52,062 nt of DNA from Chloroflexota bacterium (GTDB lineage: Bacteria > Chloroflexota > Anaerolineae > Anaerolineales > Villigracilaceae), in assembly GCA_016235445.1 (NCBI GenBank), contig JACRLB010000038.1:1-52062 (forward strand), in the 5' to 3' direction. The position numbers and the translations under genes were made by a program. The notes below the pieces were generated by a model, which saw nothing but the letters and a program-made list of their open reading frames with translations, was not told the origin of the DNA and ran no database searches. Numbering within the stretch: the stretch's first letter is position 1; each line of letters opens with the position of its first letter. Of the stretch, positions 16,118 through 24,602 are shown in pieces.

Positions 16118-16648
16118 ATGAACAAACAAGGTCGTTCCCAACTTGCGCTTGGCGTCATTCTTATTTTGCTTGGCGCGTGGTTCCTCTTGGACAAAACCCT
16201 CCCCGCTTTTCACAATTTCTTCGATAAATACACCGCATGGCCCACCAACATGCTTTTGATCGGCGGCGGGATTTTCATCATTGGGCTTGTGCTTGGCTCG
16301 CCTGGGCTTTCTGTGCCTGCCGCAATTGTGGCGGGGTTGGGCGGCATCTTCTACTATCAGGAGACCAGCGGTAATTTTGAATCCTGGTCGTATATGTGGG
16401 CGCTCATCCCTGGCTTTGTTGGCGTTGGGGTTGTGCTGCAGGGACTGCTTGGCGAGAACACAGGATATAACCTCAAGCGCGGACTTAACCTCATGGTGAT
16501 CAGCGCGGTGCTGTTCCTCGTCTTCTCCTCCTTCCTCGGCGGATGGGAAATCCTCGGCAACTTTGGCCCTGCCGTCCTTCTCATTTTGCTTGGTGTATGG
16601 GTTCTCGGCAGTGGGTTGTATCGCACCTTCCGCCGCAAAGAAGAATAA
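16118..16648 (+). CDS. Small polytopic membrane protein (LiaF/DUF5668-like)
   Basis: 176 aa with about six hydrophobic segments. The opening QLALGVILILLGAWFLLDKTLP and closing GPAVLLILLGVWVLGSGL resemble the repeated helical hairpins of LiaF N-terminal/DUF5668-type membrane proteins. ATG 16118 follows ACAGGAGAATGAAAT. It sits one base before the next membrane gene, so the two are co-translated and may interact. No catalytic motif; function unknown. Confidence 0.75.
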   Translation: MNKQGRSQLALGVILILLGAWFLLDKTLPAFHNFFDKYTAWPTNMLLIGGGIFIIGLVLGSPGLSVPAAIVAGLGGIFYYQETSGNFESWSYMWALIPGFVGVGVVLQGLLGENTGYNLKRGLNLMVISAVLFLVFSSFLGGWEILGNFGPAVLLILLGVWVLGSGLYRTFRRKEE

Positions 16649-16649
16649 C

Positions 16650-17432
16650 ATGCGCCGCGGTGTTGATATGAAGCGATTTGATCCCCGAATAGTTTTAGGT
16701 TCCCTGCTCATTATCGGCGGCGGTCTGGCGCTTGCCGAGACGATGGGCTATTTACAAAATGCCACCGATATTTTTTGGGGCGGCGTGTTCCTTGTTGCCG
16801 GGCTGGCTTTTCTATCCCTGCTTTTTGGCAGGCATTGGTGGAGCGCCTTTCCCGGTTTCACCCTCGCTGCTCTCGGCGCTCTCATCATCCTTCCCGATTC
16901 GCTGGAGGATTTTGGCGGCGCAATTTTTCTTGGCGGCATCGCGCTTTCGTTCTGGTATGTCTATTTCACCAGCCGCAATGACAGATGGTGGGCGCTGATT
17001 CCTGCCGGGGTGATGACGGCGCTCGCGCTGGTGTCGATTGCGTCCCTGCGTTTTGAAGAATACTCTGCCGCGGTGTTCCTTGGCGGCATAGGGCTGGCGT
17101 TTTTCATGGTGTCATTTACCAACATGGCCGAGCGTTGGTGGGCTTTGATTCCTGCGGGCGTATTGTCCACGCTGGCGGGAGTCACCATTGCCGCCGAAAA
17201 ATTTGGCGAATTTCAAACTGCTGGCTTTTTCTTCTTCGGCCTGGCTGTTACATTTTTGCTGGTCGCGGTGTTGGCGAAGATGAGCTGGGCATATTGGCCC
17301 GCGTTGGTTTTGGGAATTATGGGCTTTCTGGGAATCGCCTCGCTTCTGGATTTTTCAAATTACGTCTGGGCCATTGCGCTGATCGCCGCGGGCGGTTTTG
17401 TGCTGGTGCGGTATTTTACGGCAGGTAGATAA
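16650..17432 (+). CDS. Polytopic membrane protein with internal repeats
   Basis: 260 aa from ATG 16650 (alternative ATG 16668). About eight to ten hydrophobic segments, arranged as near-repeats around the motif ERWWALIPAGV: RNDRWWALIPAGVMTALAL and AERWWALIPAGVLSTLAGV occur about 50 residues apart, each followed by FGGAIFLGGIALSF/EYSAAVFLGGIGLAF-type stretches. The N-terminus (IVLGSLLIIGGGLALAE) resembles the upstream gene. Probably a small-membrane-protein duplication; function unknown. Confidence 0.75.
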   Translation: MRRGVDMKRFDPRIVLGSLLIIGGGLALAETMGYLQNATDIFWGGVFLVAGLAFLSLLFGRHWWSAFPGFTLAALGALIILPDSLEDFGGAIFLGGIALSFWYVYFTSRNDRWWALIPAGVMTALALVSIASLRFEEYSAAVFLGGIGLAFFMVSFTNMAERWWALIPAGVLSTLAGVTIAAEKFGEFQTAGFFFFGLAVTFLLVAVLAKMSWAYWPALVLGIMGFLGIASLLDFSNYVWAIALIAAGGFVLVRYFTAGR

Positions 17433-17443
17433 CAACGAACAAA

Positions 17444-17481
17444 GAATCAACATCCCCGCTGTAAAGCGGGGATGTTGATTC
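17444..17481. terminator. Bidirectional terminator-like hairpin
   Basis: GAATCAACATCCCCGC (17444-17459) and its exact complement at 17466-17481 form a 16-bp perfect stem with a 6-nt loop, between two convergent genes. No T run follows, so it may equally be a dispersed palindrome. Confidence 0.6.
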
Positions 17482-17505
17482 TACCTATCCGTCCTCGGTG
17501 TTTTT

Positions 17506-17751
17506 CTATTTTGCTTCAACCACGTTCACACCCGGAAAAAATTGATGCACAGTCCCTGCCACCCAGCCATGCAGGGTGGACGGTAAAAGCGGGCAGTTCA
17601 GACATGCGCCCCCCAATTTGACTTCGAGTGTATCGTTTTGAAACGAGATAAACTCAACTGTGCCGCCATGATACTGCTCGATGTACGCGTTCAAGTTTTC
17701 GATAAGATGCCTAATCTGGGTTTCCTGGACGGTCATTTCCATTGCGGTCAT
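17506..17751 (-). CDS. NifU C-terminal-like Fe-S scaffold protein
   Basis: 81 aa. ATG 17751 follows AAGGAGAT. The small alpha/beta fold of the NifU C-terminal domain is recognisable from GGTVEFISFQNDTLEVKLGGACLNCPLLPSTL, with the C-x-x-C pair (CLNC) that binds a transient Fe-S cluster. Stand-alone proteins of this type (NfuA/NifU-like) deliver clusters to apoproteins, here possibly the many Fe-S enzymes nearby. Most family members carry C-x-x-C-P, as here. Confidence 0.85.
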   Translation of the reverse strand: MTAMEMTVQETQIRHLIENLNAYIEQYHGGTVEFISFQNDTLEVKLGGACLNCPLLPSTLHGWVAGTVHQFFPGVNVVEAK

Positions 17752-17879
17752 GGGATCTCCTTTTTATTTACACGCCTTAAGCAGTAGGGGCGACCCTTCA
17801 AGATTTGTCGAGATACTTTGCTTCAGATGGGCGGGTTGCCCCTGCGATTGCGGAGGAAGTTTCGCGTAAGATGAGTTAT

Positions 17880-18335
17880 TTACACGCGGTTGGAATTCAT
17901 AAGAGACTGAATCTGCGCATGGGCATTTTCCCAGCGGGGAGAGACAATAAGCGCAAGCCGGTTGATAAGCGTCCTGCCGATTTCGGGGTGTTCCCTTGCA
18001 AGCACCCAGAGATGATCTCCTTGAATGCGAATCGCTTCTACCTTCGTTTCACTTACGATGCTGGAAGTGTATTTGGGGCTTCCGATCACCGCCGACCAGC
18101 CGAAAACCTCCCCAGCGTGCAGGCGGGTGAGGATAATGGGCAGGCCGTCGTACGGTTTATAGCGAATTGCCACATCTCCATGCAGGATCAGGTATAAAAA
18201 TTTTGCAGGGTCTCCCTGCTCGAAGATTACTGTTTCCGCAGGGCAGAAGAATTCCTCGAAAAGAGGTTTTATGAACGCTATTTGCTCGGCCTCGAATCCC
18301 TGAAAAAGTGGGATGATGGGAAGTGTGTCCAGCAT
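17880..18335 (-). CDS. Cyclic nucleotide-binding-domain protein without DNA-binding domain
   Basis: 151 aa, essentially a single cNMP-binding beta barrel (FEQGDPAKFLYLILHGDVAIRYK; LHAGEVFGWSAVIGSPKYTSSIV). The phosphate-binding cassette region is FGWSAVIGSPKYTSS, lacking the canonical R-S/T-A triad, so true cAMP binding is doubtful. It stops after the C-helix region and has no HTH, unlike Crp/Fnr proteins of about 220 aa. Function: possibly a sensor acting through protein contact. Adjacent genes are NifU-like (same strand, 128 bp downstream) and a divergent thioredoxin. Confidence 0.8.
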   Translation of the reverse strand: MLDTLPIIPLFQGFEAEQIAFIKPLFEEFFCPAETVIFEQGDPAKFLYLILHGDVAIRYKPYDGLPIILTRLHAGEVFGWSAVIGSPKYTSSIVSETKVEAIRIQGDHLWVLAREHPEIGRTLINRLALIVSPRWENAHAQIQSLMNSNRV

Positions 18336-18488
18336 TTGATTGCATACTAATCAACGTCTGGACAAGTTACCAGTATCATATATCCTAAAGTGAATGACAT
18401 TTGTCCTTTAATTATAGGGCGATGTTTTTCGTCGGGTATACTTTGTGAAATCATCATTATCCCGTGCGGATAAAAACGGAAATTATTA

Positions 18489-19052
18489 ATGACAACAAGT
18501 GTTCCACCCTCCCGCGCTCGAGTTTTTGCGTTGATGTCGATTGGCCTCGGATTTCTCACCGTGGGCGTCATGTTTTTCATTTTATTGGATCAACAAAACG
18601 CCTCCACCCAGGACTTTTCAGCTGTTCCTGCAAAAGTAAATTTCCCTGCCCCTGAGTTGATTCTGCAAGACCTATCTGGCAGGCAGGTCTCTCTCGAAGA
18701 TTATCGCGGCACGGTTGTGCTGGTCAACCTTTGGGCTACGTGGTGTCCGCCATGCCGGGAGGAAATGCCAACCTTGCAGGCCTTCTACGAAAAACATAAA
18801 GACGAAGGCTTTGAATTGATTGCCATAAACCAGGAAGAATCCCTCGAAGTTGTACAGCCTTTTGTTGATGAATTCGGCCTGACTTTCCCCGTCTGGCTGG
18901 ATGAAGATTACGAGGCCCAGCAGAAATTCGACACCATGAACCTGCCCAGCTCCTACGTAATCGACCGCAATGGAACCGTGCGCCTGATGTGGATCGGCGG
19001 CATCTCAAAAAAGAATCTCGAAAAATTTGTCCCAGATATCATTTCAGAGTGA
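18489..19052 (+). CDS. TlpA/ResA-like membrane-anchored thioredoxin
   Basis: 187 aa. Residues 12-33 are a single membrane anchor; the thioredoxin domain follows with the redox motif W-C-P-P-C (Cys86, Cys89), preceded by VVLVNLWATW and followed by cis-Pro in MNLPSSYVID. CPPC is typical of ResA/TlpA-type extracytoplasmic reductants that serve cytochrome c or other thiol oxidation-reduction. Located divergently from the cNMP protein and convergent with the LysM-M23 cluster. Partners are not visible here. Confidence 0.9.
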   Translation: MTTSVPPSRARVFALMSIGLGFLTVGVMFFILLDQQNASTQDFSAVPAKVNFPAPELILQDLSGRQVSLEDYRGTVVLVNLWATWCPPCREEMPTLQAFYEKHKDEGFELIAINQEESLEVVQPFVDEFGLTFPVWLDEDYEAQQKFDTMNLPSSYVIDRNGTVRLMWIGGISKKNLEKFVPDIISE

Positions 19053-19088
19053 GCAAGCCATTCCCGATTCGATTGCCCCGTCTGTTTT

Positions 19089-20591
19089 TTATGGGTAGCT
19101 TCCGCGAATGGCTGTAAAGGCAGAGCCGCAATCACAGGCTGTGACAACCTCACTGCCTTTTGTGAGCGTCCCCAGGTATTCGCGGTTTCCGTTGTGCGCC
19201 ATCCAGCCGTTCATGGCGAAGGGGGTTACACTGTCTGCCAGCATCCATTCGCCGTTGTATTTTCGCGCAATGTGAACATGCGTCCCCGTGGCGTGCCCGC
19301 CTGCGCAGGATGGGTAGCCGATTTTTTCGCCTGCCTTTAATGTTGTCCCAAGCGGCGCGCGCTCCTCTGTGGCGAGGTGCAGGTAAAAAATGACCCAACC
19401 CGTGCGCTCATTTCCATCCTGATCCAGGTCGAGCGCGACGCCGTCTGCGCCGGAGCGCACAACCAGCCCGTCTGCCATGGCAGTGACATAATTTTCAGGC
19501 TTTGCCTTGACGCACCCTGATTTTTCGCTGGGCGGGGCAAAATCTACTGCGGCGAGCGGCTCTCCCGTCCCCCAGCCTGTATGCGGCCCCCCGGTATATG
19601 ACCACACCTGATCATATTGAAAGGGCAGTCTAAAATCAGGTTGTTGCAAACTGCCGGGGATGTGAGTGTAGGAGTCAGCCCACGGGTTGCCAAATAAATC
19701 TGTGTAAGTCCGAATCAGGCCCACAGGTCCGGTAGCGAGCGTGTATTCATCCCCTGAAAAAATAGTTGCGTAGTAATACTGCATCGCCACAGAGCCTGCA
19801 TTTTGCCAGGGGTCAGGCCGAATGAGAATGTTGCCGGCGTCTTCGAATTCAAGCAGACTGCCACTGCGCCACCCGTAGTAACCGTTGTTTAAGATATTGG
19901 CGGCAAGGACAAGTTGAAGGTAGGGGGCTTCCCAGAATTTGCGAGTGATTCCGAGGATTTGGTTTGTTTCAGGCAGGTTGGGCTGGGTTAGCGCGCCAGT
20001 TTGATACTCGAGTATGGCCAGCAACAAGCGGGGATTGATGCTGTAATTGATGGCTACGTAATCTATCATTTCCGCGCCTGAGCGTGTTTTTCCACCCACG
20101 TAGGCGCGGTACTTCTTTAGCCAGCCAGGCTGAGACTGGACGAAGGCGGATGTATTAAAACCAGATGCTGTCGGCCCGTCCACAAAGGCGTGGTCGGGGA
20201 TGATCTGAAACGGGCTTGCCCACAATGCAAGATAATATATGGGGATTTTCATGGGCATACCGGGCGGCATGGTGGTGGCATCGCGCGGGATTTGGGGATT
20301 GGCGAGCAGGATTTCATCCACACTTGTGTTGAAGCGCAGTGCCAATGCCGGCAGAGAATCCCCTGTTTGTGCCGTGTAAGCGACCAGTTCGCCCGGCGTG
20401 AAGGTTGTGCGGGTGGGTAGGGGGGTTGGGTTGAGCGCAGAGCTTGATGTATCCTGCAATAGGCTTGATACCGGGGTGAGGCTTGTGTTTAAGTCAGAAG
20501 CAGGCGCGGTGCAGGATACGATCAGGAGTGCAGTGACTGGCAGTACTGTGAATATTTTCCGAAGGTTTATTTTTCTTTTATTCATTTTCAT
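19089..20591 (-). CDS. LysM-M23 peptidoglycan hydrolase lipoprotein, paralog 1
   Basis: 500 aa. ATG 20591 overlaps the end of the upstream paralog. Lipoprotein signal with lipobox LIVSC, a Thr/Pro/Ser-rich linker, a LysM module (YTAQTGDSLPALALRFNTSVDEILLANP), a middle domain with NPRLLLAILEYQTG and a C-terminal M23 domain whose ligands appear as the His of TGGPHTGW, the Asp of AAVDFAPP and the H-x-H of THVHIAR. Such M23 enzymes cut peptide cross-links of murein on the outer side of the membrane. The middle block resembles a lytic-transglycosylase-type helix but here has Gln where paralog 2 has Glu, so that activity is doubtful. Confidence 0.88.
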   Translation of the reverse strand: MKMNKRKINLRKIFTVLPVTALLIVSCTAPASDLNTSLTPVSSLLQDTSSSALNPTPLPTRTTFTPGELVAYTAQTGDSLPALALRFNTSVDEILLANPQIPRDATTMPPGMPMKIPIYYLALWASPFQIIPDHAFVDGPTASGFNTSAFVQSQPGWLKKYRAYVGGKTRSGAEMIDYVAINYSINPRLLLAILEYQTGALTQPNLPETNQILGITRKFWEAPYLQLVLAANILNNGYYGWRSGSLLEFEDAGNILIRPDPWQNAGSVAMQYYYATIFSGDEYTLATGPVGLIRTYTDLFGNPWADSYTHIPGSLQQPDFRLPFQYDQVWSYTGGPHTGWGTGEPLAAVDFAPPSEKSGCVKAKPENYVTAMADGLVVRSGADGVALDLDQDGNERTGWVIFYLHLATEERAPLGTTLKAGEKIGYPSCAGGHATGTHVHIARKYNGEWMLADSVTPFAMNGWMAHNGNREYLGTLTKGSEVVTACDCGSAFTAIRGSYP

Positions 20592-22191
20592 CGCGGATGA
20601 TACTTGACCAGCTTTGTCCGAGCAGGTCTGCGATAACTTCCTCATCGCCGCGGACGAGTTTGCCCTTGTATGGAGCGTCACCGGCTACAACGCGCCAGCC
20701 GTCCATGATGAATGGGATGGGGCCGTCTGCGGTGACCCACTCGCCGTTATATTTTCTTGCAAAATGCAGGTGCGTGCCAGTGGAGACGCCGCCTTCACAG
20801 GAGGCGTGACCAATGCGGTCATTCAACTCCAGCCAGGTTCCAACGGGGACGCGGCCTTTTGCGGCCATGTGCATGTAAAGAAGGTTCCAGCCGGTTTGTT
20901 CGTAGCCGTCGCCATCCAGGTCGACCATGACTGCGCCATTCTCAGAGCGTACCACAAGGCCAGGGGCGGCGGCCACCACCCAGGTATCGGTATTGTCGCA
21001 GCCGCCTTTTTTTGTCGGGGGGGCAAAGTCAATTGCTGAATAAACGCTGTGAGATTGCCCGTAAATACTTGGGTTGATCTGCCCCCAGCCATTGTGCGGG
21101 CCGCCGGTGAGATTCCATTGGACGTTGGGTTCGAATGGAAGCGTAAGCGCAGGCTGGGTTAGCGCGGGAGGGAATAATGGATTCACTTCATCGGCGCGCG
21201 CCCAGGGGTCGCCAAACATTTCTGTGTACATGGCAGGGAAGCCAGAATCGGGGTTGATGATCTGTGCCCATTGTGCCTGACTATAAAGACGCGAGAACAG
21301 GTATTGAATGGCAACGGTGCCGGCGTTGAGGCGGGGGTCTAGGCGGAGTTTTGACCCGTCTGGGAATTCAAGGTGGGTGATGGTGCCTGCGCGCCAGCCA
21401 TAATATGCAATGGACATGGTGTTGATGGCCCACACCATTTGCACAGACATGCCTTTGTAGTGATAGTCATTGAAGCCCATGGGGAAATCGGTATGCAACA
21501 GGTCTATGGGCTGTCCGCTGACCCAGCGGCTTTCGTATTCGAGCAGGCCGAGGATCATGCGCGGGTTGATGGAGTTTTCGATTGCAAGGCGTTTGATGGC
21601 GGCGTGGCCTTCTATCCAGCCGGTGGAGCCGAGGTAATCCCGGAAGCTGGCGAGATAGCCGCCCTGCTCCTTGACGAAGGCTTCGACATCAAAGTCTGCG
21701 GCGGTGACGGAGAACACGATCTCTGCATCTGGCATGATCTGGATGTTTGGCGTGGCGGGTTCGTTGATCCTGTTTGGAATGACGAGCAGGGCGCCGGGGT
21801 CTATCAGTGTGGTTTTGGTGAGGTCTGCGTCTGAGGTGATTTCGGATTCTTCCACGCCAAAGCGTTTGGCGATGGCGGGGAGCATGTCACCGCTTTGGGC
21901 GTAGTAAAGGAATGGGGCGGCATCGAGCGACGGGGTGTAGGTTGCTTCAATGACTGGGGATGCGCCGTCTGGGGTGGGGGCAGGCGTGACGGTTTCTTCT
22001 GCTTCCGCGGGAGGTGTCGAGGTGGGGAAACTGACCGGGTCGTCTTGAACAGCAAACGGGTCGATAAGAGGCGATGTCGAACTGGAAAGAGCAGGCGTGG
22101 GAGTTTGGGCAATTCCCCAGATCGAAGGAGATGATCCACAGGCGGATAAAATCCACGAAAAAATGATGAGAAGAACGGAAATGCGATGCAT
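20578..22191 (-). CDS. LysM-M23 peptidoglycan hydrolase lipoprotein, paralog 2
   Basis: 537 aa, middle gene of three tandem paralogs. Signal peptide with lipobox ILSAC, long Thr/Pro/Ser linker, LysM module (YYAQSGDMLPAIAKRFGVEESEI), central domain with NPRMILGLLEYESRW, and M23 metallopeptidase with TGGPHNGW, AIDFAPP and THLHFAR supplying the zinc ligands. Unlike its neighbours, it has Glu-Ser in the ES-W position of lysozyme-like transglycosylases, so it is the best candidate for a two-activity murein hydrolase. Its stop overlaps the start of paralog 1 by 14 bp. Overall sequence is clearly divergent from paralogs 1 and 3, indicating old duplication. Confidence 0.88.
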   Translation of the reverse strand: MHRISVLLIIFSWILSACGSSPSIWGIAQTPTPALSSSTSPLIDPFAVQDDPVSFPTSTPPAEAEETVTPAPTPDGASPVIEATYTPSLDAAPFLYYAQSGDMLPAIAKRFGVEESEITSDADLTKTTLIDPGALLVIPNRINEPATPNIQIMPDAEIVFSVTAADFDVEAFVKEQGGYLASFRDYLGSTGWIEGHAAIKRLAIENSINPRMILGLLEYESRWVSGQPIDLLHTDFPMGFNDYHYKGMSVQMVWAINTMSIAYYGWRAGTITHLEFPDGSKLRLDPRLNAGTVAIQYLFSRLYSQAQWAQIINPDSGFPAMYTEMFGDPWARADEVNPLFPPALTQPALTLPFEPNVQWNLTGGPHNGWGQINPSIYGQSHSVYSAIDFAPPTKKGGCDNTDTWVVAAAPGLVVRSENGAVMVDLDGDGYEQTGWNLLYMHMAAKGRVPVGTWLELNDRIGHASCEGGVSTGTHLHFARKYNGEWVTADGPIPFIMDGWRVVAGDAPYKGKLVRGDEEVIADLLGQSWSSIIRDENE

Positions 22192-22233
22192 AAGTTTGAC
22201 CGATTATATCTGCTTAGATTAAGCGCGGGTGAA

Positions 22234-23820
22234 TTAGCGTGAGATCAAATTGAATTCGTTGGCGCTGTCCCAGGCTTCGATGGTTTGCGAGCCGCGTGTG
22301 AGAAAGCCGTTGTATTCGTTGCCGTCTCCGCTGGAGACCCAGCCGTTCATGTTGAATGGAATGGAGCCGTCTGCCGCGATCCATTCGCCGTTGAACCTGC
22401 GCGCAATGTGTACGTGGGTTGCATTCGAGACGCCGCCTTCGCAGGAGGGATGGCCGAGAAGCTCGCCTGCGAAGAGATATTGGCCCGCTGTAATGCGCTC
22501 TTCGGCGGCTATGTGCATGTACAAGATGACCCAGCCTGTTTGTTCGTAGCCGTCGTTATCCAAATCCTGAATCACTGCGCCGTTCGATGCGCGTGTGATC
22601 AAACCATCCGCCATGGCAGTGACCCATGACGGGCTTGTGTTACAACTTCCGCTTTCGCCGGGCGGAGCAAAGTCTATGGCGGCCCATGCCGAACCTGAGT
22701 CCCAGCCGCCGTGCGGGCCGCCCGTAAAGTACCAAGCTTCCAGCGGGCCGAAAGGCAGGTTCATTGCAGGCTGGGAAACCGTGGAAGGGACAAGCGGCTC
22801 GATGGCGTAATTAAAGGGATTACCAAAAAATACAAAATAGGTCACGATCACGCCAGTTTCGTGAACGTTCTTTTCCCAGGTGGGGCGGTCGTCGAATTTT
22901 GAAAAGAACAATTGGATGGCGGCTGTGCCCGCGTTGATGGTGGGGTCGATGGGAATGACAGTTCCATCGTTCAATACCCAGGTGGAGAGCGCGTTCGCTT
23001 TCCAAAGATAATAGCCGCGATTCAACGTGTCTGCGGCCCATGCAAGTTGACGGTACAGGCCGTAGCGGTTGTCGTCTGCCAAACCCATCGGGAAGGATAC
23101 GTTGATGGGGGCGGGGTTGGTGACCCAGCCGCTTTGATATTCAAGCAACGCGAGGAGCAGGCGCGGGTTGACGGAATAGTTTTGCGCCACCAGTTGAATA
23201 ATTTCCGCGCCGGATATAAACGCGCCGTTGACTTCCTCTGTATAGCTGGTGAGGTAGCCGTTCTGGCTTTGGATGAAATCTTCGATCTCGAAATAGACGC
23301 TTGCAGGACCGTAGACCAGTTCCGAATCTGGGATCATTTTGAGGGCGGCTCCTGCTTCGCCCGGAACTGGTGCGGGTATACTGAGAATTGTCCCAACCTC
23401 CAGCAGATTCGGGTCGCTGATGTTATTGGCGTTCATCAAACCTTGAAGGCTGATGCCGTAGCGCTGGGCAATGTCTCCGAGAGTGTCACCGGGTTGGACG
23501 GCGTATTGTTCTGATTCCTGCCGCGGAGTTGGCAGAATGCGCGCTTTATCCGGCGTGGGCGTGCTCAAAATTTGGCTGGAGATACCCAACACCGATGGCG
23601 AAATGGTTAGCGGCACACGCGTCGGCGTTGGCGGTCGTGTGGCAGTGGGGGCAATGGGTGAGCTTGTAACCGATGATGTAGCCTGCCCAGGCGTCTCGTT
23701 TTGAATCGGTAAAAAGGGATCGTACGTTGGGAACACCACTTGCGTGGGTTCAGCAGGCGCGCAGGAGGAAAGCAGAACTGCAAAGAAGAAAACAGTCAGG
23801 AAGGTTTTGTTCAAGGACAT
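22234..23820 (-). CDS. LysM-M23 peptidoglycan hydrolase lipoprotein, paralog 3
   Basis: 528 aa, promoter-proximal gene of the three. Lipobox LLSSC, Thr/Pro-rich linker, canonical LysM (YAVQPGDTLGDIAQRYGISLQGLMNANNI), central domain with NPRLLLALLEYQSGW, and M23 with TGGPHGGW, AIDFAPP and THVHIAR. The block DLDNDGYEQTGWVILYMHIA is shared by all three and has the look of a calcium-binding D-x-D-x-D-G loop inserted in the M23 fold. 42 bp separate it from paralog 2. Likely role: cell-wall remodelling in an organism with a cell envelope reachable by lipoproteins. Confidence 0.88.
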   Translation of the reverse strand: MSLNKTFLTVFFFAVLLSSCAPAEPTQVVFPTYDPFLPIQNETPGQATSSVTSSPIAPTATRPPTPTRVPLTISPSVLGISSQILSTPTPDKARILPTPRQESEQYAVQPGDTLGDIAQRYGISLQGLMNANNISDPNLLEVGTILSIPAPVPGEAGAALKMIPDSELVYGPASVYFEIEDFIQSQNGYLTSYTEEVNGAFISGAEIIQLVAQNYSVNPRLLLALLEYQSGWVTNPAPINVSFPMGLADDNRYGLYRQLAWAADTLNRGYYLWKANALSTWVLNDGTVIPIDPTINAGTAAIQLFFSKFDDRPTWEKNVHETGVIVTYFVFFGNPFNYAIEPLVPSTVSQPAMNLPFGPLEAWYFTGGPHGGWDSGSAWAAIDFAPPGESGSCNTSPSWVTAMADGLITRASNGAVIQDLDNDGYEQTGWVILYMHIAAEERITAGQYLFAGELLGHPSCEGGVSNATHVHIARRFNGEWIAADGSIPFNMNGWVSSGDGNEYNGFLTRGSQTIEAWDSANEFNLISR

Positions 23821-23920
23821 GTGTGCGATTTTACCAGCAGATGGGAATATGCTTTTGCTTTGTGACAGGGATGTGGATGCAAAGGTTGTGAGGGGAGGCA
23901 GATTGAATACTACGCGGTGA

Positions 23921-24000
23921 ACCCCTCACCCTGCCCTCTCCCATCGGGAGAGGGGGGAGTCGACACGGCGAAAAGTCTTCATACTTGGGTGAGGGGGCAG
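23921..24000. repeat. Intergenic CCCTCACCC / GGGTGAGGG palindromic repeat
   Basis: CCCCTCACCCTGCCCTCTCCC, ATC, GGGAGAGG, a spacer and GGGTGAGGGGGCAGGG form nested inverted repeats. The same family makes the C-terminus of the nucleotidyltransferase-like protein at 11258-11324. The remainder of the 23821-24096 gap holds only the terminator below. Confidence 0.55.
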
Positions 24001-24044
24001 GGCAATTCTGACAACCTTATGCACACTGACAGGGATGTAATAAA

Positions 24045-24078
24045 AAAGGACACGCGCCAATGAAGGCGGTGTCCTTTT
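24045..24078 (-). terminator. Rho-independent terminator of the fdh-CBS unit
   Basis: On the minus strand AAAAGGACAC pairs with GTGTCCTTTT with an inner GCC/GGC stem and is followed by TTTTTTATT, about 20 bp after the stop of the CBS gene. A good intrinsic terminator. Confidence 0.75.
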
Positions 24079-24096
24079 CTTATATCACAACGCAAT

Positions 24097-24543
24097 TTAC
24101 GACTGAAACCCCGACCCCATGATGTAGTTTTCCAACCCGCGAATTTCGCTGTCCTTGTTTTCGATGGCGGCCAGCATCACATCGCGCATCGAAACCAGGC
24201 CGATGAGCTGGTCATTTTCAACAACGGGCAGGTGGCGGATGCGGTATTGTTTCATCAGCGCCATGCACTGATCCACCGTTGTGTTGTTGGTAACTGTGAT
24301 CATCTGTGTCACCATCACATCCTTGATCTGGGTGGTTTTTGCGGCGCGCCCTTCGAGTTCTCCCTTGAAGAGATAATCGCGCTCGGTATAGATGCCGATG
24401 ATCTTTCCGTTCTCCGTGACCAGGATGGCCCCGATATGCGCTTCTGCCATCACCTTGAGCGCTTCCAAAACAGATTGGGTCGCTTCCACTGAAAAATTTG
24501 TCGCGCTCTCTTTCGCTTCGAGCAGTTTTCGTACCGTTGTCAT
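24097..24543 (-). CDS. CBS-domain pair protein
   Basis: 148 aa from ATG 24543, preceded by AAAGGAG. Two CBS motifs: residues about 10-65 (SVLEALKVMAEAHIGAILVTENGKIIGIYTERDYL) and about 75-130 (VDQCMALMKQYRIRHLPVVENDQLIGLVSMRDVML). Such two-CBS proteins bind adenine nucleotides or NAD and regulate partner enzymes. It starts 59 bp after the FdhA stop, so it probably belongs to the formate dehydrogenase transcription unit and could sense energy state; this is inference. Confidence 0.88.
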   Translation of the reverse strand: MTTVRKLLEAKESATNFSVEATQSVLEALKVMAEAHIGAILVTENGKIIGIYTERDYLFKGELEGRAAKTTQIKDVMVTQMITVTNNTTVDQCMALMKQYRIRHLPVVENDQLIGLVSMRDVMLAAIENKDSEIRGLENYIMGSGFQS

Positions 24544-24602
24544 GGTTTGTATCTCCTTTGGATAATTATTTGGTTTCAAACGCTCAAGATATCTTGAGTA
24601 TA

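Noticed and set aside
17880-18335. Full Crp/Fnr transcription factor
   Set aside because: The protein ends after the cNMP-binding domain; no helix-turn-helix follows in any frame.
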